From Stephanodiscus triporus (taxonomy: Eukaryota; Bacillariophyta; Thalassiosirophyceae; Thalassiosirales; Thalassiosiraceae): 17,369 nucleotides of DNA. The notes under the pieces were generated by a model. That model did no database searches, was not told the origin of the DNA, and saw only the letters and a list, made by a program, of their open reading frames with translations. The DNA lies in contig JALLAZ010000312.1 of the NCBI GenBank assembly GCA_036939755.1, positions 1 through 17,369 of the forward strand, read 5' to 3'. Both the position numbers and the translations under genes were made by a program. Positions 1 to 9,964 of the stretch are shown one piece after another. Position 1 is the first letter of the stretch; every line of letters begins with the position of its first letter.

Positions 1-1
1 C

Positions 2-166
2 TCATTGGATGTGGCTGAAAAATGGCGCACGCTTGGCGCCAAGGCATGGTTGAACGTACACCAAAATGACCGTCTACTCATGGCGAAATCGAATATGATG
101 TTATTTATTTTCATCGCACTGACAGATTTAGACTTATGGGGGGTTTATTGCTATTAGTTCGTTTAT
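2..166 (+). other. open frame at left edge, possible 3' end of an upstream gene
   Basis: One plus-strand frame is open from base 2 to a TAG at 164-166, about 54 codons, while the other two plus frames close early. The encoded peptide has Trp, Leu, Trp, Asp and Arg residues spaced loosely like the second half of an HMG box, followed by a hydrophobic tail. The spacing between the Leu and the Asp-Arg pair is shorter than is usual for HMG boxes, so this match is weak. No start is visible, so it could be the last exon of a gene beginning outside the window, or chance. Confidence 0.15.
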
Positions 167-385
167 CACAAATTGTTTGACCCTTTCGACCTGTAAAAAA
201 ATCCTACTTAAACTGGTACGATAATATGATACTTTCTGTTTTATTTTATGATGATTCACGAGCTTGCTATTCTCTATGACTGTCGTTCTCTGTCGCCCTT
301 TTTTCTTCTTCTGGGGCAAAAATCCACCTCACTCATCGCTCCTTTGTCCTTAGAGTCTCCATTTTTTACACACATCGTTCGCGCG
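167..385 (+). promoter_or_regulatory. upstream region and probable 5' UTR of the PUB-TPR gene
   Basis: The region is AT-rich up to about 250 and then pyrimidine-rich (about 262-375). It contains an in-frame upstream ATG at 248, but the 46 codons from 248 to 385 are hydrophobic and Ser/Phe-rich, unlike the protein that follows. I read it as leader rather than coding sequence. No clear TATA box or other named site could be identified. Confidence 0.3.
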
Positions 386-3300
386 ATGGCTCGTCACGAC
401 GGCAACGACGTCGCCTTCGGACCATCCCTCGTCAAACTCGGTCGGTCGCTCCTATCATCGGATGAGTCGTCCGCGACGACGACCACGGCGTCGGAAAGGA
501 CGACGTGCATCGTGACCCTGCTGCGCGTGCTCGATAACATCCTCGCCGACGTGTCGGCAAACTACAACGACGGCGCATCTAACGACAACGATCACATCGG
601 GGGGGCGACCAAGAAGAAGAACGCAAGGATACGCAAGATAAAGGTCGCGGGTCCGTTTTACAATCGCGCGGGGAAATACGACGGATGCGTCGATTTCTTG
701 GTGACGTGCGGCTTCGTTCTGTCGTCCGGGCAGCTGAAACTACTCGACGAGGACGAGGATACGAGTAGGTTACTCTCTGGACGATGCGAGTTGGTAAAAT
801 TCGCATCAGATGAGCTGGGATTGCCCGAGAGTCATTGGTCGGATTGTCCTTACAAGGCGAACAATGCCGTTATTGATATTACTGCCTCTGCGTCTGCGTC
901 TGGGACGGAAGAAGCAGGAGGGGGACACTCCGAAGAAGAGGAAGAGAGTAATGATAGGAAATCAGGCACTGCCTCCCCAATTATTCGGAATCAAGAGGAG
1001 GGAGAACGAAAACAACAGAAAAAAGAGGGGGGGTTACCAGATTTATTATCAAGGTCTGCATCATCTGCTAATGAAACCGCTGCTAACGCTACTACTCCAA
1101 ATGCTGCGATTACTCCATCTTCTGTTCCTTTATCGAAAAATGATGCAGTTCCAACAATATCAAATGCACCCGACACGACCATGACAATGTCGGAATCCGC
1201 TTTGCCGCAAGATCAACCCTCGTCATTTTCATTATCGAAGGACGAGAAGGAGGTGGTGGAAATGACGGATGATTTACTAGAAGAGATCGAAATGGAGCTC
1301 AATGACCAGAACTCGTTCTTCCTTGACTATAATGAGGGAGAAGGAAACCATATGGAGGCTGTTCCCGATACCGAAGCCACTGCGAACCAATCGAATAATC
1401 CAATCCGCGGTTTATGCGATCACGAAAATGATGATAATGCGGCGGAGGAAGGAATTACGATCGCACAACAACAACGGGAAACTGCGGCCTCGTTATCTTC
1501 TGTTAAGAGTTCGGCAATACGCCTGGAGCAGTCTAAGAAGCGAGCTTCGATGGATGAGGACGAGGAAAAAAATGCCTTGATTGATGTTCAGGGTAATAGC
1601 GATGACGGTGTCACGGTCGTCTGTCGGCGCAGTCACGATACCGCTTCTCTTATGCTCGGCGATATCGTCGCCACCGCCACTGAGGAAGAAAAACAGTCGC
1701 ACATGCAACTTCCCCAAATGGTAGAAGAATTATTGGAGACCCATCCTTCCGCGGAAAGTGACACCATCCAAGTTGTTGGCGCTGAAAGTTCCGACATTAT
1801 TATGGATTCTGCCGTCGTGGGTTTACGTGCATCGGATGTTTTGGATCATTTGGAATCGGAGAATGAAACCGTTATGAACAATGGTCACGGCGAGTCCATT
1901 TTCCCGTCGCCATCATCGTCGCCATCACCACTCACTGAAATCATCGATGACAGCGACCATCACGACTTCTATGCACATTTATTCAACGACATTCCCCTTC
2001 CCGAAGGAGAATTCTCATCCTCTGATGATGATGCTGATAATGAAGATGTGAAAAAATATCGGAAGGGGTTCAAATTGTGCCATCGACTACTATTTTCGTT
2101 GTGGTCTGAGGACGTGGCGGCAGGGTGGAATGGTGTCGATAAGTGCAAAAGGGCAGAGCTGTCATTATCATCCTACGTCATTGATCCCACGGTCGGTTTA
2201 GCAAATCTCATTCGCTATCGTCGGATTTGGGAGGAGGACAATGATGTCCAAACAAGCAAAGATGGCAGTAGTTCTGAAAAGCCAGTGATACTTGTTCCGC
2301 TTGATGTTGCATACGCTGCATGGGCTTGTGTTCTTCGATTAAACGAAGATGACAATATGACCTACAATCGAGAAAGTAACAGTAAAGGAGCTGCAGCTGC
2401 TGCTGCCGCGGGAAAGATGTACTCGTGGGTCGTGTCAAACCACCGATATCTATCAAAATTTGACGATGTCCCCTTGATCGACAAATCGACATCTTCTAAT
2501 CATCTTGTACTCCCTGAGGCCAGCGTTGCCGTTTGTAACTATGTCTGCAAGTCATTACGTGACATCGGATTGATCAGTATATATAGCGCTGATACAGCAG
2601 TGGAGGAGATATCAGAGTCAGCTGAACTTTTTGTTGCTGTTAATGATGGAAATTTGTTTCAAGAGGGCATGCCTCGGAAAAAAGTGGATGTTATACCAGC
2701 ATTACTACTGGATGATGAGGCACTTATCCGTGAATGTCATGGTGTTTTATCTCAGCTGGTATGTTCACGATTACATGAAGAACTTGAACCCGCGAAAAAC
2801 ACTGATACATCGACAAAATGCAACTGGGTTGGTTGGTACTCCTGTCAACACGCTGTCATGCATCTATTGGCATCTGGTCGTTTGGAGGATGCCAAGTTTG
2901 CTCTCTCAGACGTCAGATTTATAAAGCTAAGATTGCAAATGATGGGCATCTGCGTAGGAACGGCCGCGCACTGTCGGGACTGTTCGATTTTGAATTGGCT
3001 TTTGTCGCATTCATTGGACGAATGGCGAACAAAACAGCTGCGGTCTACGGATATAAAACGCGAAATATCAGCCTTGTCCGTAGATGTGCAAGCAAATTAC
3101 TCCGCATTTGGGTGCGCAACTAGTGCACCTGTTATTGAAGGATGGAACAATGACCATTTCAAGATATTGACTTGTATATCAACAGTGTTGCGCGAAAAGG
3201 CCGATGAACTCTCTACTGACAGCCATTTTAACACGAATGAATCCATGCGGCGCAATTTACAAAAAGATATTGGAAGTGCACTGCAGATGATTGGTGAATG

Positions 3301-6300
3301 CATTGGGGGCATAGGCGTGCACTGTGCTCAAGAGATGGAACATTACGAAGAGGCTCTTGCACTCAAGACTAAAGCTTATGGTGCTGATCAAAAACATGAA
3401 TCCATTGCAGATATACTGGTAAGATTTCTCATCACTGTGTAGTGTTCTTGATAAGAGATACCTTGCTTGCGCCCTCACTCGAGTTCATCTTGCAACAAAA
3501 GTTTATTATGGGCCGCCATCACCAGAGATTTCATAATTTCGCGTTTGCTCAGAAATGCTACGAGCAAGCTCTCAAGATATACAAGGTCACACTTGGTTAT
3601 GAACACACACATGTTGCCCGTGTGATGCACAATATTGGCATTATGTATTACGCGAAGAAGGACAATGAAGTTGCGCTCAAATGTTTGAAAAAGAGTCTTT
3701 CCATAAGATTGTCCCAGCTCGGGGATACTGATCTGTCGGTTGCAGAGAGTTATGGATGGGTAGGTAAAATTTATCGTGAGAAGAAGGTTTTTTCGAAGGC
3801 CCTCGAGTGCTTTGTTTGTGCTCACAAGATCAAGGTTGACATATTAGGAAAGGCGCATGTTGAATCTGCGGAAGTGCTCCAAAATATCGGTATAGTTTGT
3901 GACGATCTTGGCTTGCATTCCCAGAGGTAAGTAGAGTATGTCATTTGCGACCATATTGACTTTGGCTAATGTGATTATTAATCATTCGACGGTGTATTCA
4001 GTTTGACGAGTTTCAGGGAAACATTGATCATACGGCTTGCTAACGTATCAGGCCCTTATGACATCGACGCCATCATTGATGTTTGTGATACGCTTGATTG
4101 CATAGCCAATGTTTATCGTGTGATGGGAGAGCGTCAAAAGGCTCTGCAATTTTTTGAGCAATGTCTTAAGAGAAGAGTACGTCTTGTGTCTGCCACGTCT
4201 TTGGATAAAAGTCAAGTCTCTTTATTACTACAAACATACGAAGATGTAATCGTATTGACCAAGCAACAGGCCAAAGAATGCGAGAACGAGAATGAAATGT
4301 TAGACAGAGTCGGTACACTATTGATTGAAATGGGCGCACTGTATGATCATAGATTGAACAAGCATTCAAAAGCTTTGAAATACTTGCAAAAGGCGTTACT
4401 GATATTTCAGAAAAGGAAAGACTACAAACAAATCGGAAACACTCTCAGTTTAATTGGAGTTATTCATGTCAAAAAGTCAGCCAATCAAAAGGCTCTCAAA
4501 TGTTTCCAGGACTCGTTGGTGATGCGAATGATGCACACTAAGAAGAAGGAAACCGCTGATATTGCCGAAACAATGCATAACATTGGTAACTGTGAAGCCA
4601 AGGAGGGACGGTTTGAGGATTCCCTCCGTTCATACGAAGCAGCTCTGCAGATCAAAAATAAGGTTATCCCGAACGAGCAGTTATCAATTGCGAAAACAGA
4701 GCACTGTATGGGTCTTGCCTTGCTACAACTTGGTAACTTGGATACTGCGCTCGAATTCTTTGAGAAGTCACTGAAAGTTAGGCGAGCTTTACTGGGAAAC
4801 AATCATTTGGATGTCTCATTTTCTTTGCACAGGTGAGTTTTTTCTCCAATTGATGTTGTGTTATATCTCCACAGCCTCGCCTGAACTCTTGCATTATATT
4901 CTCATGTGAATCAGTATGGGAAAGATTTTTTTCCATCAGCACAAATTCAATCATGCAATTGCTTGTCTCGAGGAAGCGTTAGAAATAAAGAAATCCAAGC
5001 TTACGGACAAGCACATGTCATTGGCAGAGACACGTCATCTCTTGGGGTCACTTTACATGAAAAGGGGAGATTTCGCTCCTGTCATACCGTTGCTCATGTC
5101 TGCGCTCGTCGCCTACAGGGGTAGGCAAGACTGTAATGTATTAAAAAGTGACGTGCTTGATTTGTTGGGAAATGCATACGCCAAAACAGGGGACATAGAT
5201 AATGCAATTCTGTCTTACGAGCACTCATTGAAGATCAAGAAAATTGTTGTAGGAACGGACTCATCTCCATGTTCCAATGTGCTGATGGAAATAGGAAGGT
5301 TGAAATCGCTGAACAATGACGTGGATGGAGCTCTTGTTGCGTTTAAAGAAGGTGATTGTTTTTTTGTTCACTTTGCGATCTCATTTTTTGCTCCATTATC
5401 TCACCGCAATGTCCCCGTCTTTTGGTGAAACAGTGAAAAGGATTCAGAGGAAAATCTACGGAAAGGATCATTTGAGGAATGCGGATTTGTTGATTCTGGT
5501 TGGATTGATTCAAGATCGACTTAATAATCACGGTTTGGCTTGTCGATGTTTCGAAGAAGCACTGCGAATGCGCCGCAAACTTTTAGTCAAAAATCACAGA
5601 GATGTTGCGGAGGCACTTGTCCACGTAGGAAAGATGCATCAATGCAAAAATGATCATTTCAAGTCATTGACATTGTTCCGAGACGCCATAGATATTTATC
5701 GAGAATCTGATGGCGATGATACGTCAGAAGAGTGCGACGAAACCCGCCGGCTGCTTGGATTGTCGCAAATTGCCTGCGGCGATACCGACAGCGGTCTGTT
5801 TGCATTAGAAATGTGCCTTGATTTACGAGGTAAGACCTTTGGGAGTGAATCTGAAAAATGGGCAGAAGTCGCGTATGACCTTGGGATAGCTAAAGGCGAA
5901 GCAGGTCTTTTTGAAGATGCAGTGGCACTCTTGGACAAGTTTATCCTTCTCCAAAGGGGGCTTGAAAACAGTGACGAAAGACTTTCGACTGCGTTGCTGT
6001 CTCTGGGTAAGATCTATCTGAAGCAAAGAAGAGTTGATGATGCCATGGCATGTTTCGAAGAGGCGCTTGGCATTAGAAAGCAGAAAAGCGATAACGAATT
6101 AGATGTTTCGGAAGTGTTATTTCAGATAGGGGGCGTTCGAGAATCAAAGAAGCAATATCTCGAGAGCCTCGTATGCTACGAAGAGTCCTTGAAATTGCGA
6201 TTGTCTGTTTCGGGCGAAGATGAAGACACCGCGGACATTGTGTATAGAATTGGTGAAGTGCGCAGGATCAGGGGGCAACACGATCTCGCATTGCAGAACT

Positions 6301-6911
6301 TCACGCTTGCGCTCGACATGTATAAATGTTCGGTCGGGGAGACACACCTTAGCGTGGCTAATGCCTACCATAGCCTTGGGTATGTTTGCGATGCGAAGAA
6401 CGATGTACTTAAGGCTATGCAGAATCACAAGGAGGGCCTGAGCGTGCGTAAAATCATCCTGGGTGGCGATCACGTGAAGGTCGCTGCTAGTCTAGATGAC
6501 ATTGCCGGAATTTACCAGCAGCAACATGAGCACGAGAAGGCACTCAGGTGTTTGAAGGAGGCATTGCGGATACGGAAGCACCGTCTTGGCAATCGCGATA
6601 TCGAGATCGGTAAAACTCTGTTCGGCATGGGCATCATTTTTGCGGCCATTGGCGATAACGACAACGCAGTGGGATGCTACAATGCCTCTTTGGATATCAG
6701 CTCCTCCATCGGAAGTCACCCAAAACTTGAAGCTCAGACGCTTCATCAAATTGGATGTCTTCATGCTGAGAATTGCAATTATAGAGAAGCCCTACAAAAC
6801 TGGAGAACTTGTCTCAGCAAATATAGAGAAGGTGGGCTAAGAGATGATCACTATATGGTTGCTTGCACTTTGGGTAACATTGAGATGGCAGAGAGTGCGC
6901 TTAAAGGCTAA
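386..6911 (+). CDS. PUB-like domain and TPR-repeat protein (about 2067 aa, five exons)
   Basis: Exons are 386-3418, 3502-3926, 4002-4832, 4915-5351 and 5434-6911. The four GT-AG introns are 75-83 nt, and all joins keep frame (phases 0, 2, 2, 1). Residues about 36-140 resemble a PUB domain: a DNIL helix, a basic RKIK strand, then the GGF-like turn CGFVLSSGQLKLL. PUB domains in known proteins bind the C-terminal tail of the AAA ATPase p97/VCP. Residues about 165-550 are acidic, Ser-rich low complexity. Residues about 555-960 look folded but match no family I recognise, and include a seven-Ala run near 668. From about 980 to the end there are about 25 TPRs of about 42 residues, of the kinesin light chain/NPHP3 type (pattern A..CYEQAL.I....G..H...A..L.NIG). 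The start at 386 was chosen because the codons upstream look like UTR; starting at 248 would add 46 residues. By family, TPRs give a protein-binding scaffold. A p97-linked scaffold is inference. No catalytic motif was seen. Confidence 0.87.
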
Positions 6912-7339
6912 ATGCCGTTGCATCATCCAAACTGATAATGATGTGATAAATATTTGTAATGTAATGATGTTGTTGTGAATTGATCCTAACCTCAATCAAG
7001 TGATGCATATTCTTTTAATCATACAAAATATATATTGCATTTTGTATCTCTCTCGAGAGAAAGTGGGTGTCAAATAACACGGACACGGAAAACCCAATCC
7101 AAATGGCATAGTGATTCTCTGTTGGCTGTAACATAACATATTGGGAGTGCCTGTCATACAAATAACATGCTACTGACACAACGACAAGCCCGGGAGCAAA
7201 GCGTGAAGAGATTTAGAGAGGATCTGTTGTCAAAGAGCTACCATGCTGCTACACAATCAACATTTCCAACGGATATAAAAAGCTTTGGAGTCATCCCCAC
7301 CATCCTCCTCATTTTTATACACCAGCCATTATTCTACAG
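6912..7339. other. convergent intergenic region
   Basis: This spacer lies between the stop codons of two genes that face each other, so it should hold both 3' UTRs. It is AT-rich, with a run of ATATATATT-like sequence near 7025-7040 and a short CTCTCTCGAGAGA palindrome near 7050. No RNA gene or further ORF with support was seen. The open frame that enters it around 7167 has no protein features. Confidence 0.5.
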
Positions 7340-8305
7340 TCAAGTACCCCTGTTGTACGGCCAACCCATCTCTATCATCATTCTGAACCACTCACTCATA
7401 AAATGATCACTGAACCTATCATATTGATGAACCTGCGCGGACGGTGTCCCGTCAAGGTTTACTATCATGCCCGTTTCTTGATTGATGAGGCCGTACTCCT
7501 CCGGCAGCCACCTCTGCCACGCATCGTCCTCCTTCTTTGCGTCTTGCCCCCCCAATTTCTCGTCGATCCTCTTCGCCTGGTATCCCACCACGTGTATCGG
7601 CCCGGTGCGATGGGGGACGGCCCTGGCATTCTTAAGCCGGTTGGTATAATACAGGTAGTTGTGTATCGATTGGTCGTCGCCAATTATATCGATGCGACAC
7701 TCCTCCCTCGACTTCCAATAGTCGAACTCCTCCCTCATCGCTGTCAGGTACTCGAGTATCCCTTCCCTGGATCCCATGGTACTGCCGCTGCAAAGCACTG
7801 GAGGGGCAAAAGGGGGTTGGGGGAGAATGAAAGACAACACCAGATGTTCGTTAAACCTGCAGAGGTCAGGAAAAAAAGGTGTGTTGAAAGGGAAAGCAAA
7901 AAACCAACGAGAATCTCTCACTCGGCGTTGGCCCTACTGTATAATTGCGGCAATTCTGATCAGGAAGGAGGCGAAAAAAAAGGGTAATATATAAAAGTAG
8001 AATAATAGCAATTCGTTCCCGTCGTCATTCGCCGACGATCCCCTCACCTTCACGGGAAAGTCAGTGAGCCAATGCGTGTTATCCAACCTCGGTTCGTCGC
8101 ACGTGAGTCCAGTTGGACAATCCACGATCTCCTCGAACACGAGGATGGGATACTGCAATCCCAATTTCACAGCGGTTTGGAAAGGATCTATATAAGAACA
8201 ATAATATACGGTGGCAGGCGGGGTGGGGGTGGGGGGTAGGGGGTGATGTGTTGGGCGTTTAGAGAGATCGTATTCGCCCCCATTTCCATAGTAATACATC
8301 CATCA

Positions 8306-8351
<46 letters not shown>

Positions 8352-9060
8352 AAAGGTCTTTTCTCCTTCCGCCCGCGTCTCTCTCCGCACACACACGCAC
8401 ACACGCACACAAGCACACACACATCATCGAGAGAGGAAACTCACCGGCCTGAAAGTACGAATCACGCGCATCCGTCAACATGATCCCGTCCGTACAACCC
8501 TCGCACCCCTCGAGCCAATCCTTATACAGTACGAATCGCGCGTGAGTGATCTTGTAATCGGGATACTCTTTCGGGCACTGCCACGGATGACGACTTGGCG
8601 GATTGCTCATATCTAATGGTTTACCCTCGTTGTTCAAGTAGCCGTCGTACGTGCACTTGTCGGCCTTGTAAAAGCGATGCATCGTGACGTTTTGCATTTC
8701 GAGATATTCGATTATGTCCGACGACGTGTCGGGTCTGATCCCTAGGATGATGTGACCGTCGTATCCTGTCGCGCGAAGACTACCCACGAATATTTGATAA
8801 TCGTTCAGGTTGAGATTCGTCGCCATGGCCAGGACCGCCGAATGTGACGATCGCCACGGTCGTTGCGGCGCGGTAGGCGTCTTCCGTGGCATCCTTCCTC
8901 CCTTTTCGTAATTCTTGTCATTCTCACTATCGAGAAGGCTGGCGTAGAATAATACGGAGCCCACCATGGTCAGCAACAGCAGCGATGCCAGGAGAGGTCG
9001 CAACGCGGACCACGTGCCCCCCCACCGCTGCCCCTTGCGCTGAAATGCCATCTTTAACAT
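7340..9060 (-). CDS. glycosyltransferase-like type II membrane protein (415 aa, four exons)
   Basis: In transcript order the exons are 9060-8445, 8187-8048, 7955-7922 and 7797-7340. Introns are 257, 92 and 124 nt, all GT-AG, in phases 1, 0 and 1. Residues 22-43 form one hydrophobic membrane segment behind a short basic tail, the usual Golgi type II layout. The luminal part begins with a GT-A-like start (AMATNLNLNDYQIFVGSLR), and TDARDS at 196-201 resembles the metal/nucleotide-sugar DxD region. Other motifs are VFEE near 222, LCSGSTMGSR at 265-274, IGDDQSIHNYLYY around 302-314 and VHQYDRF around 386-392. The 34-nt third exon encodes NCRNYTVGPTP and joins cleanly to MLCSGST. Without it the flanking exons are out of frame, which supports its use. 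I cannot name the CAZy family, donor or acceptor. A protein that keeps the fold but is inactive is possible. ATG at 9051 is an alternative start. Confidence 0.8.
8308..8349. repeat. (GA)21 microsatellite in an intron
   Basis: A perfect GA dinucleotide run of 42 nt lies inside the first intron (8188-8444) of the minus-strand glycosyltransferase-like gene. In the sense orientation it is a (TC)n tract, so it adds a strong polypyrimidine stretch, although it lies well upstream of the acceptor at 8188-8189. This intron is two to three times the length of its neighbours, partly because of this repeat and the CA-rich repeat next to it. Confidence 0.97.
8388..8423. repeat. imperfect (CA)n microsatellite in an intron
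   Basis: A CA-rich run interrupted by single G substitutions lies in the same intron as the GA run. On the transcribed strand it reads as (GT)n and starts close to the donor site at 8443-8444. GT repeats near donors can bind splicing factors in other eukaryotes; whether that applies here is unknown. Confidence 0.95.
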
Positions 9061-9964
9061 TGTGTTGGCCGGAATCTATGCTGAGCCACAGCATACGTCG
9101 GTCTTTCCACGTATGGCGTACCTTGAATGGACTGCCTTGCTACGATATCTTCTTGGGCCGCCTAAGGTGAAATTCTACCGTATGTACCATACCGGGGTTT
9201 AAGCACCACCGGGTTAACCCCGTTATTCTACCAAAGTAGTATTTTCTAGAATGAAGTCCTAGCNCGGCTCAGTTGAGATAAAATTGGGTCACGCCAACAA
9301 AGAAGTACCGAAGAAAGGGAAAAGATCGCGGTAAAGGGACACTCTACGATAGGCCCCGCATCACAAGACTATGAGGAATAGATCCCTGCCGGTCTGGGTC
9401 GGCAAATAATGCTCAGTCGCACTATAGGCCCTGGTGTTTCAATCGATGTAAAGAAATCAAGACACGAAAAATGAATTTCGAAAATAAAGCCACACCTACC
9501 CTATTTGGCGCACAATGCATCGCCGTGATCCACATGGAGGGGAGGGTCGGATAGAGTGTTCGATTGACCTCTAATGTCATAGACTCGCCGAGATAATGGG
9601 GCTTTAATAATGGTCGAGACCATCTACCTAAAAAAATTTGAAACATTTTGGCCGACCCGTTCGTGTCTCGGCGCACGAGCAAGGTGATTCAATCTAGACG
9701 TCTGTCCGCCACCGGCCAATCCCACCAAGATCCTTCCTTCGCGCTCTCTCTGTCTGTTCCCACAAAAATCATTGCTGCTCCCAACCACAGGCAATGACAC
9801 CGCCCTAAACGATATCAGCCACACAAAAAGCAAAAGAGTAAGCCCCAAAGCCATTTCAAACATCATTGAACAAGAACGCCACTATCGTACTCTCCAGATC
9901 AATTATTCTGTTCGACCCCGACAATTAGTTTTAACATAATAATAAAATAACAACTAACATAAAA
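9061..9964. promoter_or_regulatory. divergent intergenic region with both promoters
   Basis: About 900 bases separate the start codons of the minus-strand glycosyltransferase-like gene and the plus-strand RNA-binding protein gene, so both promoters and 5' UTRs should be here. The end next to 9964 is A/T-rich (TAATAATAAAATAAC, followed by CATAAAAATG across the start codon), giving an A-rich start context. One base, at 9264, is undetermined (N). A short inverted repeat lies at 9193-9222. The minus-strand open frame at 9422-9682 has no recognisable domain. No tRNA or rRNA was found. Confidence 0.45.
9193..9222. repeat. short inverted repeat (CGGGGTT-TAA / TTAACCCCG)
   Basis: The two arms can form a 9-bp GC-capped hairpin with one bulged T and a loop of about 11 nt. 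It lies roughly 130 bp upstream of the minus-strand gene's start codon. It could be a protein-binding palindrome in that promoter or a structure in its 5' UTR. There is no poly-T tail and no sign of a transposon end. Confidence 0.6.

Noticed and set aside
248..385. Upstream in-frame ATG for the PUB-TPR gene
   Set aside because: The extra 46 residues come from pyrimidine-rich DNA and look like leader; the ATG at 386 starts sequence of normal coding character. Not excluded without 5' RACE.
8048..8299. Separate minus-strand gene suggested by the open frame 7934-8299
   Set aside because: Its middle part is exon 2 of the glycosyltransferase-like gene and its ends are intron; splice sites fit on both sides.
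9276..9290. Short match to the ATAAAATTGG part of U6 snRNA
   Set aside because: Only about ten bases agree; the rest of the U6 core and a terminator are absent.
9422..9682. Minus-strand frame ending in RLKHQGL, a peptide also found in the frame at 12476-12727
   Set aside because: The shared DNA is only about 16 of 20 bases around 9430 and 12511, with unrelated flanks. I read it as coincidence, not as two copies of an element.
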